From the NCBI GenBank assembly GCA_017539265.1, contig JAFYHG010000030.1, forward strand, positions 67,878 through 131,877: a DNA stretch of 64,000 nucleotides, written 5' to 3'. Source of the DNA: Alphaproteobacteria bacterium (GTDB lineage: Bacteria > Pseudomonadota > Alphaproteobacteria > CAAHEQ01 > UBA3637). The first letter of the stretch is position 1; each line of letters begins with the position of its first letter. This document shows, piece after piece, positions 42,402-51,052 of the stretch. The notes below the pieces were generated by a model. It searched no databases, was not told the DNA's origin, and was given only the letters and a program-made list of their open reading frames with translations. Position numbers and translations under genes: made by a program.

Positions 42402-43663
42402 GTTTGGCTGTTGTCCTTTATCCCTATTTAAAAGATGAAGTCGGTATCCGGTCCCCTGATGCAGTTTTGGCCGAATCCGTTGCCTTAACGCGAGCCATTG
42501 ACTTAGATGTTTCTCATGCCGAGGTTATCCCCTTGCGTGAGATTAAGGCCAATGCTTATTTGGGAAAAGGAACAATTGCGCGTCTTTCTTCTTTCCTTCA
42601 AGGGGTAGAGGTCGTTATTATGGCCTGTCGTCTTTCCCCTTTGCAACAACGGAATTTAGAAAAAGAGTGGCATACCAAGGTTATTGATAAAACTGCCCTA
42701 ATCCTTGAAATTTTTGGTCAGCGTGCCCGCACGCGTGAAGGAGTTCTGCAGGTAGAGTTAGCACATTTAACTTATGCCCGTTCTCGCCTTGTTCGATCTT
42801 GGACACACTTGGAAAGACAACGGGGGGGGAGCGGTTTTTTGGGTGGCCCCGGTGAAACACAAATTGAATTGGATCGCCGATTGCTTGATGATGATATTAC
42901 CAAAATTAAAAAGGAACTCTCTGAGGTCAAAAAAACGCGGGAACTTCATCGTCGTGCCCGTCGGCGGGTTCCGTATCCGATAGTGGCGTTAGTTGGATAT
43001 ACCAATGCGGGTAAATCAACTCTATTTAATCGGCTGACACGCGCGGACGTAATGGCAAAGGATATGTTGTTTGCTACCCTTGATCCCACGATGCGACATT
43101 TAAAACTTCCCCGTGGGACGGATATTATTTTATCGGATACGGTGGGTTTTATTTCCGATTTGCCGACCGAACTTGTGATGGCTTTTCGTGCAACACTTGA
43201 AGAAGTCCTTGAAGCCGATGTGATTGTTCATGTGCGTGATTATGCCCATCCTGATACAAATGCTCAAAAGCAGGATGTAGAAAATGTCCTTTCGGATTTA
43301 GGTGTTCGAGATAAAGTGGATAAAGGTTTGATAGAGGTTTTAAACAAAATAGATTTATTGTCCCCCGAAGAGCAAAAACGCATTTCAACACAAAAGGCCC
43401 GCCACCCTGATGAATTTCCGATTTCTGCGATTTCGGGGCAGGGGATTGATGCTTTTTTAAATCGGGTGGAATTGGAACTGATGCGGGATAATCATCTTTG
43501 TCATTTGTCCTTACCGATTGAGCGGGGGGATTTACTGGCGGCTCTTTATCGTAAAGGGCAGGTTATTGCCCGTCGTGATTATCAAAAAACAATATCTGTT
43601 TCCGTTTATTTACCCCCGGCCGAAATCGCCCATTATCAACCTTTTGAAAGAAGAAAGAAATGA
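42398..43663 (+). CDS. hflX: GTPase HflX (ribosome-associated)
   Basis: 421 residues. The N-terminal HflX domain includes GKGTIARL, QRARTREGVLQVELAHLTY and GSGFLGGPGETQIELDRR. The G domain has Walker A GYTNAGKST, DTVGFISDLP and NKIDLL. HflX splits stalled or hibernating ribosomes under stress. The ATG at 42398 overlaps the thioesterase stop (ATGA) and is preferred to the TTG at 42386. Overlaps the next start by four bases. Confidence 0.96.
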   Translation: MSLAVVLYPYLKDEVGIRSPDAVLAESVALTRAIDLDVSHAEVIPLREIKANAYLGKGTIARLSSFLQGVEVVIMACRLSPLQQRNLEKEWHTKVIDKTALILEIFGQRARTREGVLQVELAHLTYARSRLVRSWTHLERQRGGSGFLGGPGETQIELDRRLLDDDITKIKKELSEVKKTRELHRRARRRVPYPIVALVGYTNAGKSTLFNRLTRADVMAKDMLFATLDPTMRHLKLPRGTDIILSDTVGFISDLPTELVMAFRATLEEVLEADVIVHVRDYAHPDTNAQKQDVENVLSDLGVRDKVDKGLIEVLNKIDLLSPEEQKRISTQKARHPDEFPISAISGQGIDAFLNRVELELMRDNHLCHLSLPIERGDLLAALYRKGQVIARRDYQKTISVSVYLPPAEIAHYQPFERRKK

Positions 43664-43998
43664 CAACAATTGCCCGATTTACGAAGAATAAAGAAGATTT
43701 TATCTGTGCTGTTTGTGGTACACATGTTCACGGCAACGGATATACCAATCATTGTCCCAAGTGTTTATCCAGTCTTCATGTAGATATCAACCCCGGTGAC
43801 AGGGCTTGTGATTGCGGTGGTATTATGTTTGCGGTAGAATTAGAGCATAAAAACGGTCGTGATATTATTCTGCATCGTTGCCAAAAATGCGGTTTTGAAC
43901 GCAAAAATCAAACAGCCCCAGATGATGATTTTAATGCAATTCTTGCCCTTTCAAACGGCACAATGGACGCCTATTTACAAAAAATTAAAAAGGGATAA
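43660..43998 (+). CDS. RNHCP-domain zinc-ribbon protein
   Basis: 112 residues. It reads FTKNKEDFICAVCGTHV, then TNHCPKCLSSLHVDINPGDR and two more Cys pairs (CDCGG, CQKCGF), the layout of the RNHCP domain, with Thr in place of Arg at its first position. Four Cys pairs could bind two zinc ions. Function not established; other members are found near HflX-type genes. The last gene of the glycogen-hflX operon, coupled by ATGA and followed by a terminator. Confidence 0.82.
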   Translation: MTTIARFTKNKEDFICAVCGTHVHGNGYTNHCPKCLSSLHVDINPGDRACDCGGIMFAVELEHKNGRDIILHRCQKCGFERKNQTAPDDDFNAILALSNGTMDAYLQKIKKG

Positions 43999-44026
43999 AA
44001 AACATCCCCTTGAAACAGGGGATGTT
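43997..44026. terminator. Terminator between convergent operons
   Basis: Perfect 10-bp stem AACATCCCCT/AGGGGATGTT with a 6-base loop (44001-44026). On the minus strand it is followed by a T-run, so it ends the orphan gene at 44040 best; on the plus strand the T-run is weak. Confidence 0.85.
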
Positions 44027-44039
44027 ATATAACAGACAT

Positions 44040-45050
44040 TTACCTTTCCAGAACTTCTCTTCTGATTTCCGCATCCTGTTTGTTTCTATTATTCGGATTA
44101 TTTCTGGCATCACGTATAGCTTCACGATATTGATGAATATTTTGAACCTTTACTTTCTGTCCTTTGGCTTTTTTATCCCAATATGCGGCATTATCTTGTG
44201 CTGCTTGGGTTCCCAATGCATTTGCCACTTCTTGACTATTTAAGGCCAAATTCCCTTTTGATAAGGACTTTGTTGTTCCCTCCAACAGTTTTCCTGCTTC
44301 ATCAAGTCTCACTTCACGCATTAAAGTAGCAGATAACGCACCGGCACACAATCCTAAAAATTCCTTGTTGTTCTTTAATGTTTCAAGTTTTTTTCTGCCC
44401 TCTTCTGTGTTCACATTAATCCCATGTTTAATTGCAAATTCTGCAACGGCACCGTATTTTTCGACCAAAGTATTTTTTAATACATCATCAAAGCCTTTTG
44501 TCTTTTCTTCATATTCTTTTTTAAGGCGTTTGGCTTCTTTTCTGTGATGAACGGCCCAATTGCTGATGGCTTCAAAAATGAATGCGATAGAGCCCAAAGC
44601 CATATTTTGACCGATTTCGTCGGCGGTATTACCGCTTAATGCCTCTTTTAACTTGCCTTCCAATGTCTTCCAAAAATTATCTTCGGCATCGGGGTTTAAG
44701 AAACTTTTTCCTTTTCCTTCGAACTCACTGGCCGATACAATGACCGAATTGACAAGCGGTTTCGGTCCTCCTTGAGCTTGTGGTTGAGGCGGCTGCGGCG
44801 CATTTTGTGGTTGCGGGGTGCGTGGCGGTTGCCCGCTACTTCCGGGATTTGTATTCGGATCTCTTGGCACACTGCCTTCATCCACCTTACCTGTCGTCGG
44901 ATCGACAGCCTTTGTTGTATCTTTTACCTCAGGAGTGGGCACAACATCGCCTTCCCTCAATACACTGCCTTCACCCAATTTGGCCGCAGATTCTGCCTGT
45001 GCCTTTTCGTTATGTTCTTTTGCTAATTCTTCATAATTAACTGTTGCCAT
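44040..45050 (-). CDS. Orphan protein with Pro/Gln-rich N-terminal region
   Basis: 336 residues with no signal peptide. Residues 20-110 are low complexity and Pro/Gln/Asn-rich, with two EGSV[LP]R copies (LGEGSVLREG and DEGSVPRDP). The rest is helical and charged, with one moderately hydrophobic segment (ALGSIAFIFEAISNWAV) that could touch a membrane. It ends in a basic tail (EIRREVLER). I recognise no family. A perfect consensus promoter and AGGAGG suggest high expression. Confidence 0.68.
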   Translation of the reverse strand: MATVNYEELAKEHNEKAQAESAAKLGEGSVLREGDVVPTPEVKDTTKAVDPTTGKVDEGSVPRDPNTNPGSSGQPPRTPQPQNAPQPPQPQAQGGPKPLVNSVIVSASEFEGKGKSFLNPDAEDNFWKTLEGKLKEALSGNTADEIGQNMALGSIAFIFEAISNWAVHHRKEAKRLKKEYEEKTKGFDDVLKNTLVEKYGAVAEFAIKHGINVNTEEGRKKLETLKNNKEFLGLCAGALSATLMREVRLDEAGKLLEGTTKSLSKGNLALNSQEVANALGTQAAQDNAAYWDKKAKGQKVKVQNIHQYREAIRDARNNPNNRNKQDAEIRREVLER

Positions 45051-45080
45051 GAGGATATCCTCCTTTCTTATTCTACTTTG

Positions 45081-45109
45081 ATTATAGCATAGTTTCCCGT
45101 TTTTGTCAA
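45081..45109 (-). promoter_or_regulatory. Consensus sigma70 promoter for the 44040-45050 orphan
   Basis: Read on the minus strand, TTGACA (45109-45104), 17 bp, TATAAT (45086-45081): both hexamers match consensus. It lies just after the stop of the upstream orphan. Confidence 0.88.
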
Positions 45110-45114
45110 ATTTG

Positions 45115-45747
45115 TTATTTTAAGCCCTTCAAAAATTGGGCTAATTTTTGATTTTCCGCTATGGCTTTGGCGGGGGAAAGGATTTCTTTACCGCTGGCAT
45201 CTCGCGCTTTAATCGGTGAAAAGAACGCCGGATTCGTGGTTAAAACCTGCCAGGCTGTTTTTTGATCTTTTTTGAACATTTTAAAATAGTTCCGGATTAA
45301 GGCTTTGGCATCTACATGAAATTTTTCTTTTTCAATTTTTTCCGTATAGTATTGAACCAAATCTTCTATATTTCTTTCCTGCATTTTCAAATCATATAGA
45401 ATTTCTTTTAATTTGTCTGAAATTTCTTCATCTTCTTCCTTTATATGGGATTCTTCAACATCTAATCTCAGTTCCAAAAAGTCATACAATAAATTCTGCC
45501 AAAAATCTTGCCCCTCGTATGATTCTTTTACGATCTTGATTTGCTTATCAAATGAAATGTTTTTAAGGGAACTGAGACCCATCAAATAAGCTGCTACCGC
45601 TTCCATTTCTGTTAAAGCTTTTTCTGTCGGAAATTCGGCGACGCCCATTTCATTGGGGTTAATGCTTAACACCGGTGCCGCACTTAAGACCGCTTTTTGT
45701 GCGTAAAAACGTTGATACATTTGAAAAATATTGTCTGAAACACTCAT
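45115..45747 (-). CDS. Orphan soluble protein of unknown function
   Basis: 210 residues, charged and helical, with an acidic coiled stretch near 95-125 (ESHIKEEDEEISDKLKEIL) and a basic C-terminal tail (KLAQFLKGLK). No signal peptide or recognised family. AGGAG sits before the ATG. It has its own promoter, and the next orphan downstream has a separate one, so the two are regulated independently. Confidence 0.65.
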   Translation of the reverse strand: MSVSDNIFQMYQRFYAQKAVLSAAPVLSINPNEMGVAEFPTEKALTEMEAVAAYLMGLSSLKNISFDKQIKIVKESYEGQDFWQNLLYDFLELRLDVEESHIKEEDEEISDKLKEILYDLKMQERNIEDLVQYYTEKIEKEKFHVDAKALIRNYFKMFKKDQKTAWQVLTTNPAFFSPIKARDASGKEILSPAKAIAENQKLAQFLKGLK

Positions 45748-45772
45748 TATAAACTCCTCTATTGACAGGTTG

Positions 45773-45800
45773 ATTATACGCCAATTTTTAAAATAGTCCA
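45773..45800 (-). promoter_or_regulatory. Sigma70-type promoter for the 45115-45747 orphan
   Basis: Read on the minus strand, TGGACT (45800-45795), 16 bp, consensus TATAAT (45778-45773). Confidence 0.6.
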
Positions 45801-45811
45801 GAAAAATCTGA

Positions 45812-46138
45812 TTATTTTTTTATTTTTATTTCAATTCCCAAAACACCTTCTTTTTTTTGTTTCTCTAAAGGGTAAAATTTTTCCATTGTTTCAACTAATT
45901 CTTTCTGTGTGTTAAAACCGGTTTTTGAAATGGGAATAAGTCCGGATAATTCATGAAAATCCTGTGCCCGATGTAAAGCAATTACTTCTCCGATAAAATA
46001 ATCCGCGGCATTATCCAAATTTTCAAAAATGATTTTATCGCCTATTTTTATTTTTTTTCGTTTTTCATCAAACAGGCGCAGCTCAATTGTTTTTACACCG
46101 TTTTTTAATAAGTTATAGTATTTTTTCTGAACTTTCAT
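45812..46138 (-). CDS. ASCH-domain protein
   Basis: 108 residues, a single ASCH domain: KKYYNLLKNGVKTIELRLFD followed by KIKIGDKIIFEN is the classic start of the fold, related to PUA domains. ASCH proteins bind RNA or nucleotides, and some hydrolyse acetylated nucleosides. The function is not determined here. It lies between the orphan at 45115 and the divergent GNAT gene. Confidence 0.82.
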   Translation of the reverse strand: MKVQKKYYNLLKNGVKTIELRLFDEKRKKIKIGDKIIFENLDNAADYFIGEVIALHRAQDFHELSGLIPISKTGFNTQKELVETMEKFYPLEKQKKEGVLGIEIKIKK

Positions 46139-46153
46139 TTTATAAAATCTTCC

Positions 46154-46182
46154 TTGATAAAATTTAAAAACTGTGATACATT
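46154..46182 (+). promoter_or_regulatory. Sigma70-type promoter for the GNAT gene at 46203
   Basis: TTGATA (46154-46159), 17 bp, TACATT (46177-46182), 20 bp before the ATG. Confidence 0.5.
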
Positions 46183-46202
46183 ATAGCGAAAGAGGATATC
46201 AG

Positions 46203-46721
46203 ATGCAAGTTCTAATTTATTCGGCATATCATAACGGGCACAAGGCCCTTTATCGTGATCTTTATGAAATGACTAAGTCCATAGAGGAAAATTACCCCCG
46301 CTATCGGGATTGGTATTATCATACTTTTTTGGAAGACTTAAAAAGAGGAAATAGGGCTTATGCGGTGGCCGTTCATCGTGCTGATTTAGCCGGTTGTTGT
46401 CTGATGAAAGATACCCCAAAAGAAAAAAAGATTTGCACGTTATTCGTGCCGCCCAAGTATCAACGTCAAGGTGTTGGGACAGATTTGGTTCGTGCGGCCG
46501 TTAGGAAGTTGGGGACTGCTTTTTCTCTGACTGTTCCTTTAACAAAATTACCTTCTTTTTCTCCGTTTTTGACAAGACTCGGTTTTCAAATGGATATGAT
46601 CCCATTCCAAAATGATAACACACCAAAAGAAGCTTTGTTCACAAGGTCTTCTCCGCAACCGATTCAACGGGCGCATATTCTTTTACCTGTCGATAACAAT
46701 AAATCCCGCCTTATTTCTTAG
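46203..46721 (+). CDS. GNAT family N-acetyltransferase
   Basis: 172 residues from the ATG at 46203 (GAGG upstream). The GNAT core is CTLFVPPKYQRQGVGTDLVR, with the acetyl-CoA loop Q-R-Q-G-V-G, then FLTRLGFQMDM. Substrate unknown. Its stop overlaps the stop of thpR by four bases. Confidence 0.82.
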   Translation: MQVLIYSAYHNGHKALYRDLYEMTKSIEENYPRYRDWYYHTFLEDLKRGNRAYAVAVHRADLAGCCLMKDTPKEKKICTLFVPPKYQRQGVGTDLVRAAVRKLGTAFSLTVPLTKLPSFSPFLTRLGFQMDMIPFQNDNTPKEALFTRSSPQPIQRAHILLPVDNNKSRLIS

Positions 46722-47269
46722 ACAAGCATTAGGGGAAATTCTTCAATCTCTTTATAGTATTTGCCTTCACCGTTTTCTCGTGCAATGCTTTGGTAGAGGA
46801 TAAAAGAAGTTGCTTCAAATTCGGGTGTATGGAATAAATTATTGCGTCCGATATATTCAAAAACATCTTGCCTTGTTGCGCCAAAAAGTTTTCCCAACGT
46901 TACATGGGGCACAAATTTAAACTTATCGGCTTGACCGGCACCGGCTTTTTTAACGGCCGAATCGATTTTTTGTTGCAATTCCCGAAGGGCTTTATCTTTA
47001 TCGACGCCGGCCCAAATATGGTGCGGTATACCGCCGCGTTCAAAGTATCCGATGCCTTTTAAAGCAAAATGAAATGCCGGAAAGCGAATATAGCGCAGTT
47101 CCTTTAAAACTTCTTCTGCCACGGGTTCCTCTAAATTTCCGATAAAGCGTAATGTTAAATGCATTTTTTTATCCGGTCGCCACAGGGCCGCCGGTAAGCC
47201 TTTTTGAAGGCTTTGCAACTCTTTTTTAACGTTTTCGGGCAAATCTATACCAACAAATAGCCTAATCAT
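46718..47269 (-). CDS. thpR: RNA 2',3'-cyclic phosphodiesterase (2H family)
   Basis: 183 residues. The two H-x-T-x motifs of the 2H superfamily are MHLTLRF and PHVTLGK, and the start MIRLFVGIDLPENVKKEL is typical. ThpR opens 2',3'-cyclic phosphate ends of RNA. The start at 47269 has AAGGAG seven bases upstream. It diverges from def. Confidence 0.93.
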   Translation of the reverse strand: MIRLFVGIDLPENVKKELQSLQKGLPAALWRPDKKMHLTLRFIGNLEEPVAEEVLKELRYIRFPAFHFALKGIGYFERGGIPHHIWAGVDKDKALRELQQKIDSAVKKAGAGQADKFKFVPHVTLGKLFGATRQDVFEYIGRNNLFHTPEFEATSFILYQSIARENGEGKYYKEIEEFPLMLV

Positions 47270-47281
47270 TAAAAATCTCCT

Positions 47282-47310
47282 TTGCATTTTGAATAATTTT
47301 AGTATATAAT
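47282..47310 (+). promoter_or_regulatory. Sigma70-type promoter for def-fmt-truA
   Basis: TTGCAT (47282-47287), 17 bp, consensus TATAAT (47305-47310), 26 bp before the def start. Confidence 0.75.
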
Positions 47311-47336
47311 ACCCGAAACGAAAAGGAAAGAAAAAA

Positions 47337-47858
47337 ATGTCAAAATTACAAGTTTTAGAAATCCCTCATCCGATTTTGCGCGAAACCGCCGCACATGTTG
47401 AGGTCGTTACCCCCGAAATTCAAGAGCTTCTTTCAGATATGTTGGAAACAATGTATGCCACAAATGGTGTGGGGCTAGCGGGTAATCAAGTCGGAAAACT
47501 TTTGCGTGTGGTGGTGGTTGATTGCGGGGATGAAAAGCCCGATCCCATCAAAATGGTGAATCCGGAAATAATTTCCCATTCCGAAAATAAGATTTTGCAT
47601 AGTGAAGGTTGCCTGTCTGTCCCGCGCGAGTATGCGGATGTTGAACGCTTTGAAACCGTAACCGTGCGGTACTTGGATGAAAACGGAAAGGAACAAACCC
47701 GTACCACCGATGGCTTACTTGCGATTGCTTTTCAGCATGAGATTGATCATCTTGACGGTCATTTGTTTATTGACTATTTGTCGCAATTAAAACGTCATCG
47801 GCTTTTAAAACATTTGGAAAAACGGCGTAAAAAGGAAGCCCAAGAAGCGGAGGAATAA
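47337..47858 (+). CDS. def: Peptide deformylase
   Basis: 173 residues. Removes the formyl group from new proteins. The three family motifs are GVGLAGNQVG (slightly changed from the usual GxGLAAxQ), EGCLSVPREY with the metal Cys, and QHEIDHLDG with the HExxH. It leads def-fmt-truA, and fmt follows without a gap. Confidence 0.96.
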   Translation: MSKLQVLEIPHPILRETAAHVEVVTPEIQELLSDMLETMYATNGVGLAGNQVGKLLRVVVVDCGDEKPDPIKMVNPEIISHSENKILHSEGCLSVPREYADVERFETVTVRYLDENGKEQTRTTDGLLAIAFQHEIDHLDGHLFIDYLSQLKRHRLLKHLEKRRKKEAQEAEE

Positions 47859-48776
47859 ATGAAAGTTATTTTTATGGGAACGCCCGATATTGCGGCCTCT
47901 GTTTTGAAACGCCTGGCTTCCGCTCATGAGGTTATTGCCGTTTATACACAACCGCCGCGTCCCGCAGGTCGTAAGATGCAATTACAGCCATCTCCCGTGC
48001 AACAGGTTGCCGAATCGTTGGGAATTCCCGTTCATGCGCCTTTGACCCTTAAAACGTCTGAGGCTCAGGCTGAATTTGCGGCTTTAAATGCAGATGTTGC
48101 GGTGGTATGTGCTTATGGTTTGATACTGCCGAATGCGGTTTTAAAAGCGCCTAAAATGGGTTGTATCAACATTCATGCTTCACTTTTACCGCGTTGGCGG
48201 GGGGCTGCCCCAATTCAACGGGCGATTGAAGCCGGTGATTCCGAAACGGGTATTACCATTATGCAAATGGATTCGGGGTTGGATACGGGGGATATGCTAT
48301 TGCGCGGTATCGTATCGATTACGCCCGATATGACGGCTGGGGAATTATATGATAAACTGACCCAAATGGGTGGCGATTTGATATTAAAAACCTTGTCTGA
48401 AAGGCCTATGCCTATCCCCCAACCGAGTGAAGGTGTTACCTATGCCGAAAAAATAAAGAAGGAAGAGGCTTTAATTGATTGGACTCTGCCTGCCAATCGG
48501 ATAGAACGGTTAATTCGGGCATTTAATCCGTTCCCGGTGGCTTATTTTATGAATGGGGAAGAGCGGATTCGTGTTTTTCGGGCCGAGGTTGAAGAGGATT
48601 CTTCCCATTCCGAACCCGGCACTGTTTTGGATGATAAACTCTTAATTGCCTGCGGTAACGGTTCGGCATTACGGTTGACTGTTTTGCAACGGGCAGGGAA
48701 GACAAAAATGCCGGCCAAAGAACTTTTAAAGGGTTGGACGCTTCCTAAAGGAACAAAACTGTGCGATATAAATTAA
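47859..48776 (+). CDS. fmt: Methionyl-tRNA formyltransferase
   Basis: 305 residues. Formylates initiator Met-tRNA with 10-formyl-THF. Marks: VIFMGTPDIAASVLKRL, the catalytic region INIHASLLPRWRGAAPIQ (Asn and His), and DSGLDTGDML. The C-terminal OB-like domain is complete. Its 3' end overlaps truA by 16 bases. Confidence 0.97.
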   Translation: MKVIFMGTPDIAASVLKRLASAHEVIAVYTQPPRPAGRKMQLQPSPVQQVAESLGIPVHAPLTLKTSEAQAEFAALNADVAVVCAYGLILPNAVLKAPKMGCINIHASLLPRWRGAAPIQRAIEAGDSETGITIMQMDSGLDTGDMLLRGIVSITPDMTAGELYDKLTQMGGDLILKTLSERPMPIPQPSEGVTYAEKIKKEEALIDWTLPANRIERLIRAFNPFPVAYFMNGEERIRVFRAEVEEDSSHSEPGTVLDDKLLIACGNGSALRLTVLQRAGKTKMPAKELLKGWTLPKGTKLCDIN

Positions 48777-49495
48777 CCATAGAATATGACGGTACTCCTT
48801 TTTGCGGTTGGCAAAAACAACAGGGACAATCCAGCGTTCAAGAATCTCTGGAAAAAGCGCTTCAAACGGCGCTGCGTCATTCGGTTGAATTAGTCGGCAG
48901 CGGTCGCACCGATACCGGTGTTCACGCCTTGGGACAGGTTGCCCATTTTGATACGGAAGTGCCGGTTGATACCTATAAATTAAGGGAATCTCTAAACGCT
49001 CTTGTGCGGCCGGATCCTATTTCCGTTCGGGATATTGTCTCTGTCCCCGATACTTTTCATGCACGTTTTTCCGCCAAGCAAAGGGCGTACCTGTATCGGA
49101 TACAAAATACACGCTTTCCGCCGGCACTTCAAAATAATCGGGTTTGGTGGTTTGTGCACCCCTTGGACGAAGAAAAAATGCAACAGGCCGCTAAAATTCT
49201 TATCGGAAAACATGATTTATCTACTTTTCGTGCGGCGGGATGTCAGGCTAAATCCCCCTTAAAAACAATCGATGAAATAAGCGTCAGACGTGTCGGAGAA
49301 GAAATCTTAGTGGAAATTAAGGCTCGTTCTTTTTTATATCATCAGGTTCGTAATATTGTCGGAAGCCTTGTTTATGTCGGTTGCGGAAAGTGGAGTATAT
49401 CTGATTTTGAATCTGCTTTTAAGGCTTGTGATCGCACACGGGGTGGTGAAACCGCACCTGCTCATGGCCTCTATTTCATGTCTGTTTTGTATTAA
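48761..49495 (+). CDS. truA: tRNA pseudouridine(38-40) synthase
   Basis: 244 residues. The catalytic Asp lies in GSGRTDTGVHALGQVAHFDT; other marks are YDGTPFCGWQKQ and FLYHQVRNIVG. Overlaps fmt and ends one base from the convergent DUF2155 gene. Confidence 0.97.
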   Translation: MRYKLTIEYDGTPFCGWQKQQGQSSVQESLEKALQTALRHSVELVGSGRTDTGVHALGQVAHFDTEVPVDTYKLRESLNALVRPDPISVRDIVSVPDTFHARFSAKQRAYLYRIQNTRFPPALQNNRVWWFVHPLDEEKMQQAAKILIGKHDLSTFRAAGCQAKSPLKTIDEISVRRVGEEILVEIKARSFLYHQVRNIVGSLVYVGCGKWSISDFESAFKACDRTRGGETAPAHGLYFMSVLY

Positions 49496-49496
49496 G

Positions 49497-49943
49497 TTAA
49501 ATTTCTTTTAATTCTTCAACGGCAACCGGTTTAACGGCCATAGTCGGCGGTTGAACTTTCTCAATTTTTGGGGTATTGGAATCACCCGGGATACATTCTA
49601 AAACCCAAATATCCCAAATCGGATGCTCCATTGCCGAAATAGCCGGATTTGATGAAAACATCCAACCGTTAAATACAGTACTTAAATCATCGTCTTTTGT
49701 GTTTTCTTCAATCATCAAAAAAGCGGCATTTTCCGGCATTTCTTCCGGTGGTTTCTTAAGGCATCTTTCAGGCGTAATTTTCAAATTCCCCATGTTTAAA
49801 GTTTCCCCGATACGGGCTTCTATTGTGTTTGTTCGGCCTGTAATTTTATCCACGCTGCGTAATAAAACCGAACTACAATCAATGTCTGCCGCCCAAACGG
49901 GGCAGATGCTCAACATTAAAATTCCTGTAATTAGTCGTTTCAT
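49497..49943 (-). CDS. DUF2155 secreted protein
   Basis: 148 residues with a signal peptide (MKRLITGILMLSICPVWA). The C-terminal half carries the DUF2155 signature: FNGWMFSSNPAISAMEHP, then IWDIWVLEC, with two conserved Cys pairs. Common in alphaproteobacteria beside mlaD-like genes; function unknown but likely in the envelope. One base separates it from the MCE gene upstream. Confidence 0.88.
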   Translation of the reverse strand: MKRLITGILMLSICPVWAADIDCSSVLLRSVDKITGRTNTIEARIGETLNMGNLKITPERCLKKPPEEMPENAAFLMIEENTKDDDLSTVFNGWMFSSNPAISAMEHPIWDIWVLECIPGDSNTPKIEKVQPPTMAVKPVAVEELKEI

Positions 49944-49944
49944 G

Positions 49945-50388
49945 TTATTTCATCGATAAGAAAATAAATTCGGATACATTGTCTTCCAAAGACTTATAAT
50001 TTCGGGTTTGCTGTAGTTTATCCCCGTTTTTTAAAATTGCTTGACTTTTCCCGGGTTCCAAACGCACATATTTGTCCCCCATAATACCGACATCGGCAAT
50101 GGCTGCTACCGTATCGATCGGCAGGTTAATTGAAGAGTCAATGTTTAATAAGACTTCCGCCGTATAATCCTCTTTATTTAGGCGTGTTTCCAAAACCGTT
50201 CCGACCTTAATCCCTGAAATCCGCACATCGGATCCGGCCTCCAAGCCTCCTACCTTTAAAAAGTTGGCCGAAATAATGTTGCCGTCAATTTTCTTTGTAT
50301 CGATGCGTGAGGCCGCCGTGAATAGAAATACACCCGCAAAAATTAATACAAAAAAACCTAAAATCGTTTCAACCGGATTTTTTTTCAT
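49945..50388 (-). CDS. MlaD-like MCE-domain protein (second of a tandem pair)
   Basis: 147 residues: one N-terminal membrane helix (about 9-28) and one MCE domain (SANFLKVGGLEAGSDVRISG, IKVGTVLETRL, GIMGDKYVRLEPG). MlaD forms hexamers that carry phospholipids between the membranes with the MlaFEB complex, whose genes are not in the window. Short, without the long C-terminal helix of some relatives. The start overlaps the upstream MCE gene stop (ATGA). Confidence 0.9.
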   Translation of the reverse strand: MKKNPVETILGFFVLIFAGVFLFTAASRIDTKKIDGNIISANFLKVGGLEAGSDVRISGIKVGTVLETRLNKEDYTAEVLLNIDSSINLPIDTVAAIADVGIMGDKYVRLEPGKSQAILKNGDKLQQTRNYKSLEDNVSEFIFLSMK

Positions 50389-50969
50389 AAAACCTCCTGT
50401 GCTTCTGGCTCTGTTATTGTTTCTTGTTCTTTTACTGTTTCTGGTTCTGGTTCTGCTACTTCTGTTTCTGGCTTGGGTTCTGCTTCGGATTTAGCGGCGT
50501 TTTTTAGTGCCTTTTCTTTATCCTTTTTGTCCTTCATATAAAGGTTGACTTTATCCAATAATTCATTCAAAATCAGGGCATCTTGCGTATAGGAAAAATG
50601 TTCCCCCGATTTTAATAATTCTTCCTCCCCACCCGGCAGAATTTCAATGTGTTTAGCCCCCATAATGCCGTCTGTTTCGATACTGACCGACGAATCGGCC
50701 GGAATATCCAAAGGCTTATCGAAAACCAGTTGTACCACTACCTGATAACCATTGTCGGCCAATTTTTGCTTTCCAATTTGGCCCACCCGAATACCGGCTA
50801 ACCGTACTTCACTATTGGGAAGCAGTCCGTCTGCCTTTGAAAAAGTGGCGTTTAATGTAAAGCGGCGACCGGCTTCTTGCCTGACGGATTTTCCGTGTAC
50901 AGCTGAAAGCAGTATGGTTAACATTAAAGTTAACAATGCCCCAACAACAATTTCTTTATTTATTTTCAT
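50385..50969 (-). CDS. MlaD-like MCE-domain protein (first of a tandem pair)
   Basis: 194 residues: an N-terminal membrane helix, an MCE domain (ATFSKADGLLPNSEVRLAGI, RVGQIGKQK, GIMGAKHIEILPG) and a 50-residue tail of Glu, Pro and Lys (EPKPETEVAEPEPETVKEQE). It clearly pairs with the next gene, so the two may form a mixed hexamer or two rings. The start at 50969 has GGGA upstream; ATGs at 50978 and 50987 are alternatives. Confidence 0.88.
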   Translation of the reverse strand: MKINKEIVVGALLTLMLTILLSAVHGKSVRQEAGRRFTLNATFSKADGLLPNSEVRLAGIRVGQIGKQKLADNGYQVVVQLVFDKPLDIPADSSVSIETDGIMGAKHIEILPGGEEELLKSGEHFSYTQDALILNELLDKVNLYMKDKKDKEKALKNAAKSEAEPKPETEVAEPEPETVKEQETITEPEAQEVL

Positions 50970-51017
50970 ACATCCCATTTCAAACAATTTTTATTCATTT
51001 GTCAAGTAAAAAATAAT

Positions 51018-51046
51018 TTGACCTTTGTGTCTTTTTGATTTATCTT
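51018..51046 (+). promoter_or_regulatory. Promoter placing transcription start at the M48 gene ATG
   Basis: TTGACC (51018-51023), 17 bp, TATCTT (51041-51046). Only six bases separate the -10 from the A of the ATG at 51053, the normal distance to +1, so the mRNA may begin at the start codon. Confidence 0.55.
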
Positions 51047-51052
51047 AAGACT

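Noticed and set aside
45042-45058. Palindrome GAGGATATCCTC at the orphan start
   Set aside because: Overlaps the Shine-Dalgarno and is short; no second copy or operator-like context.
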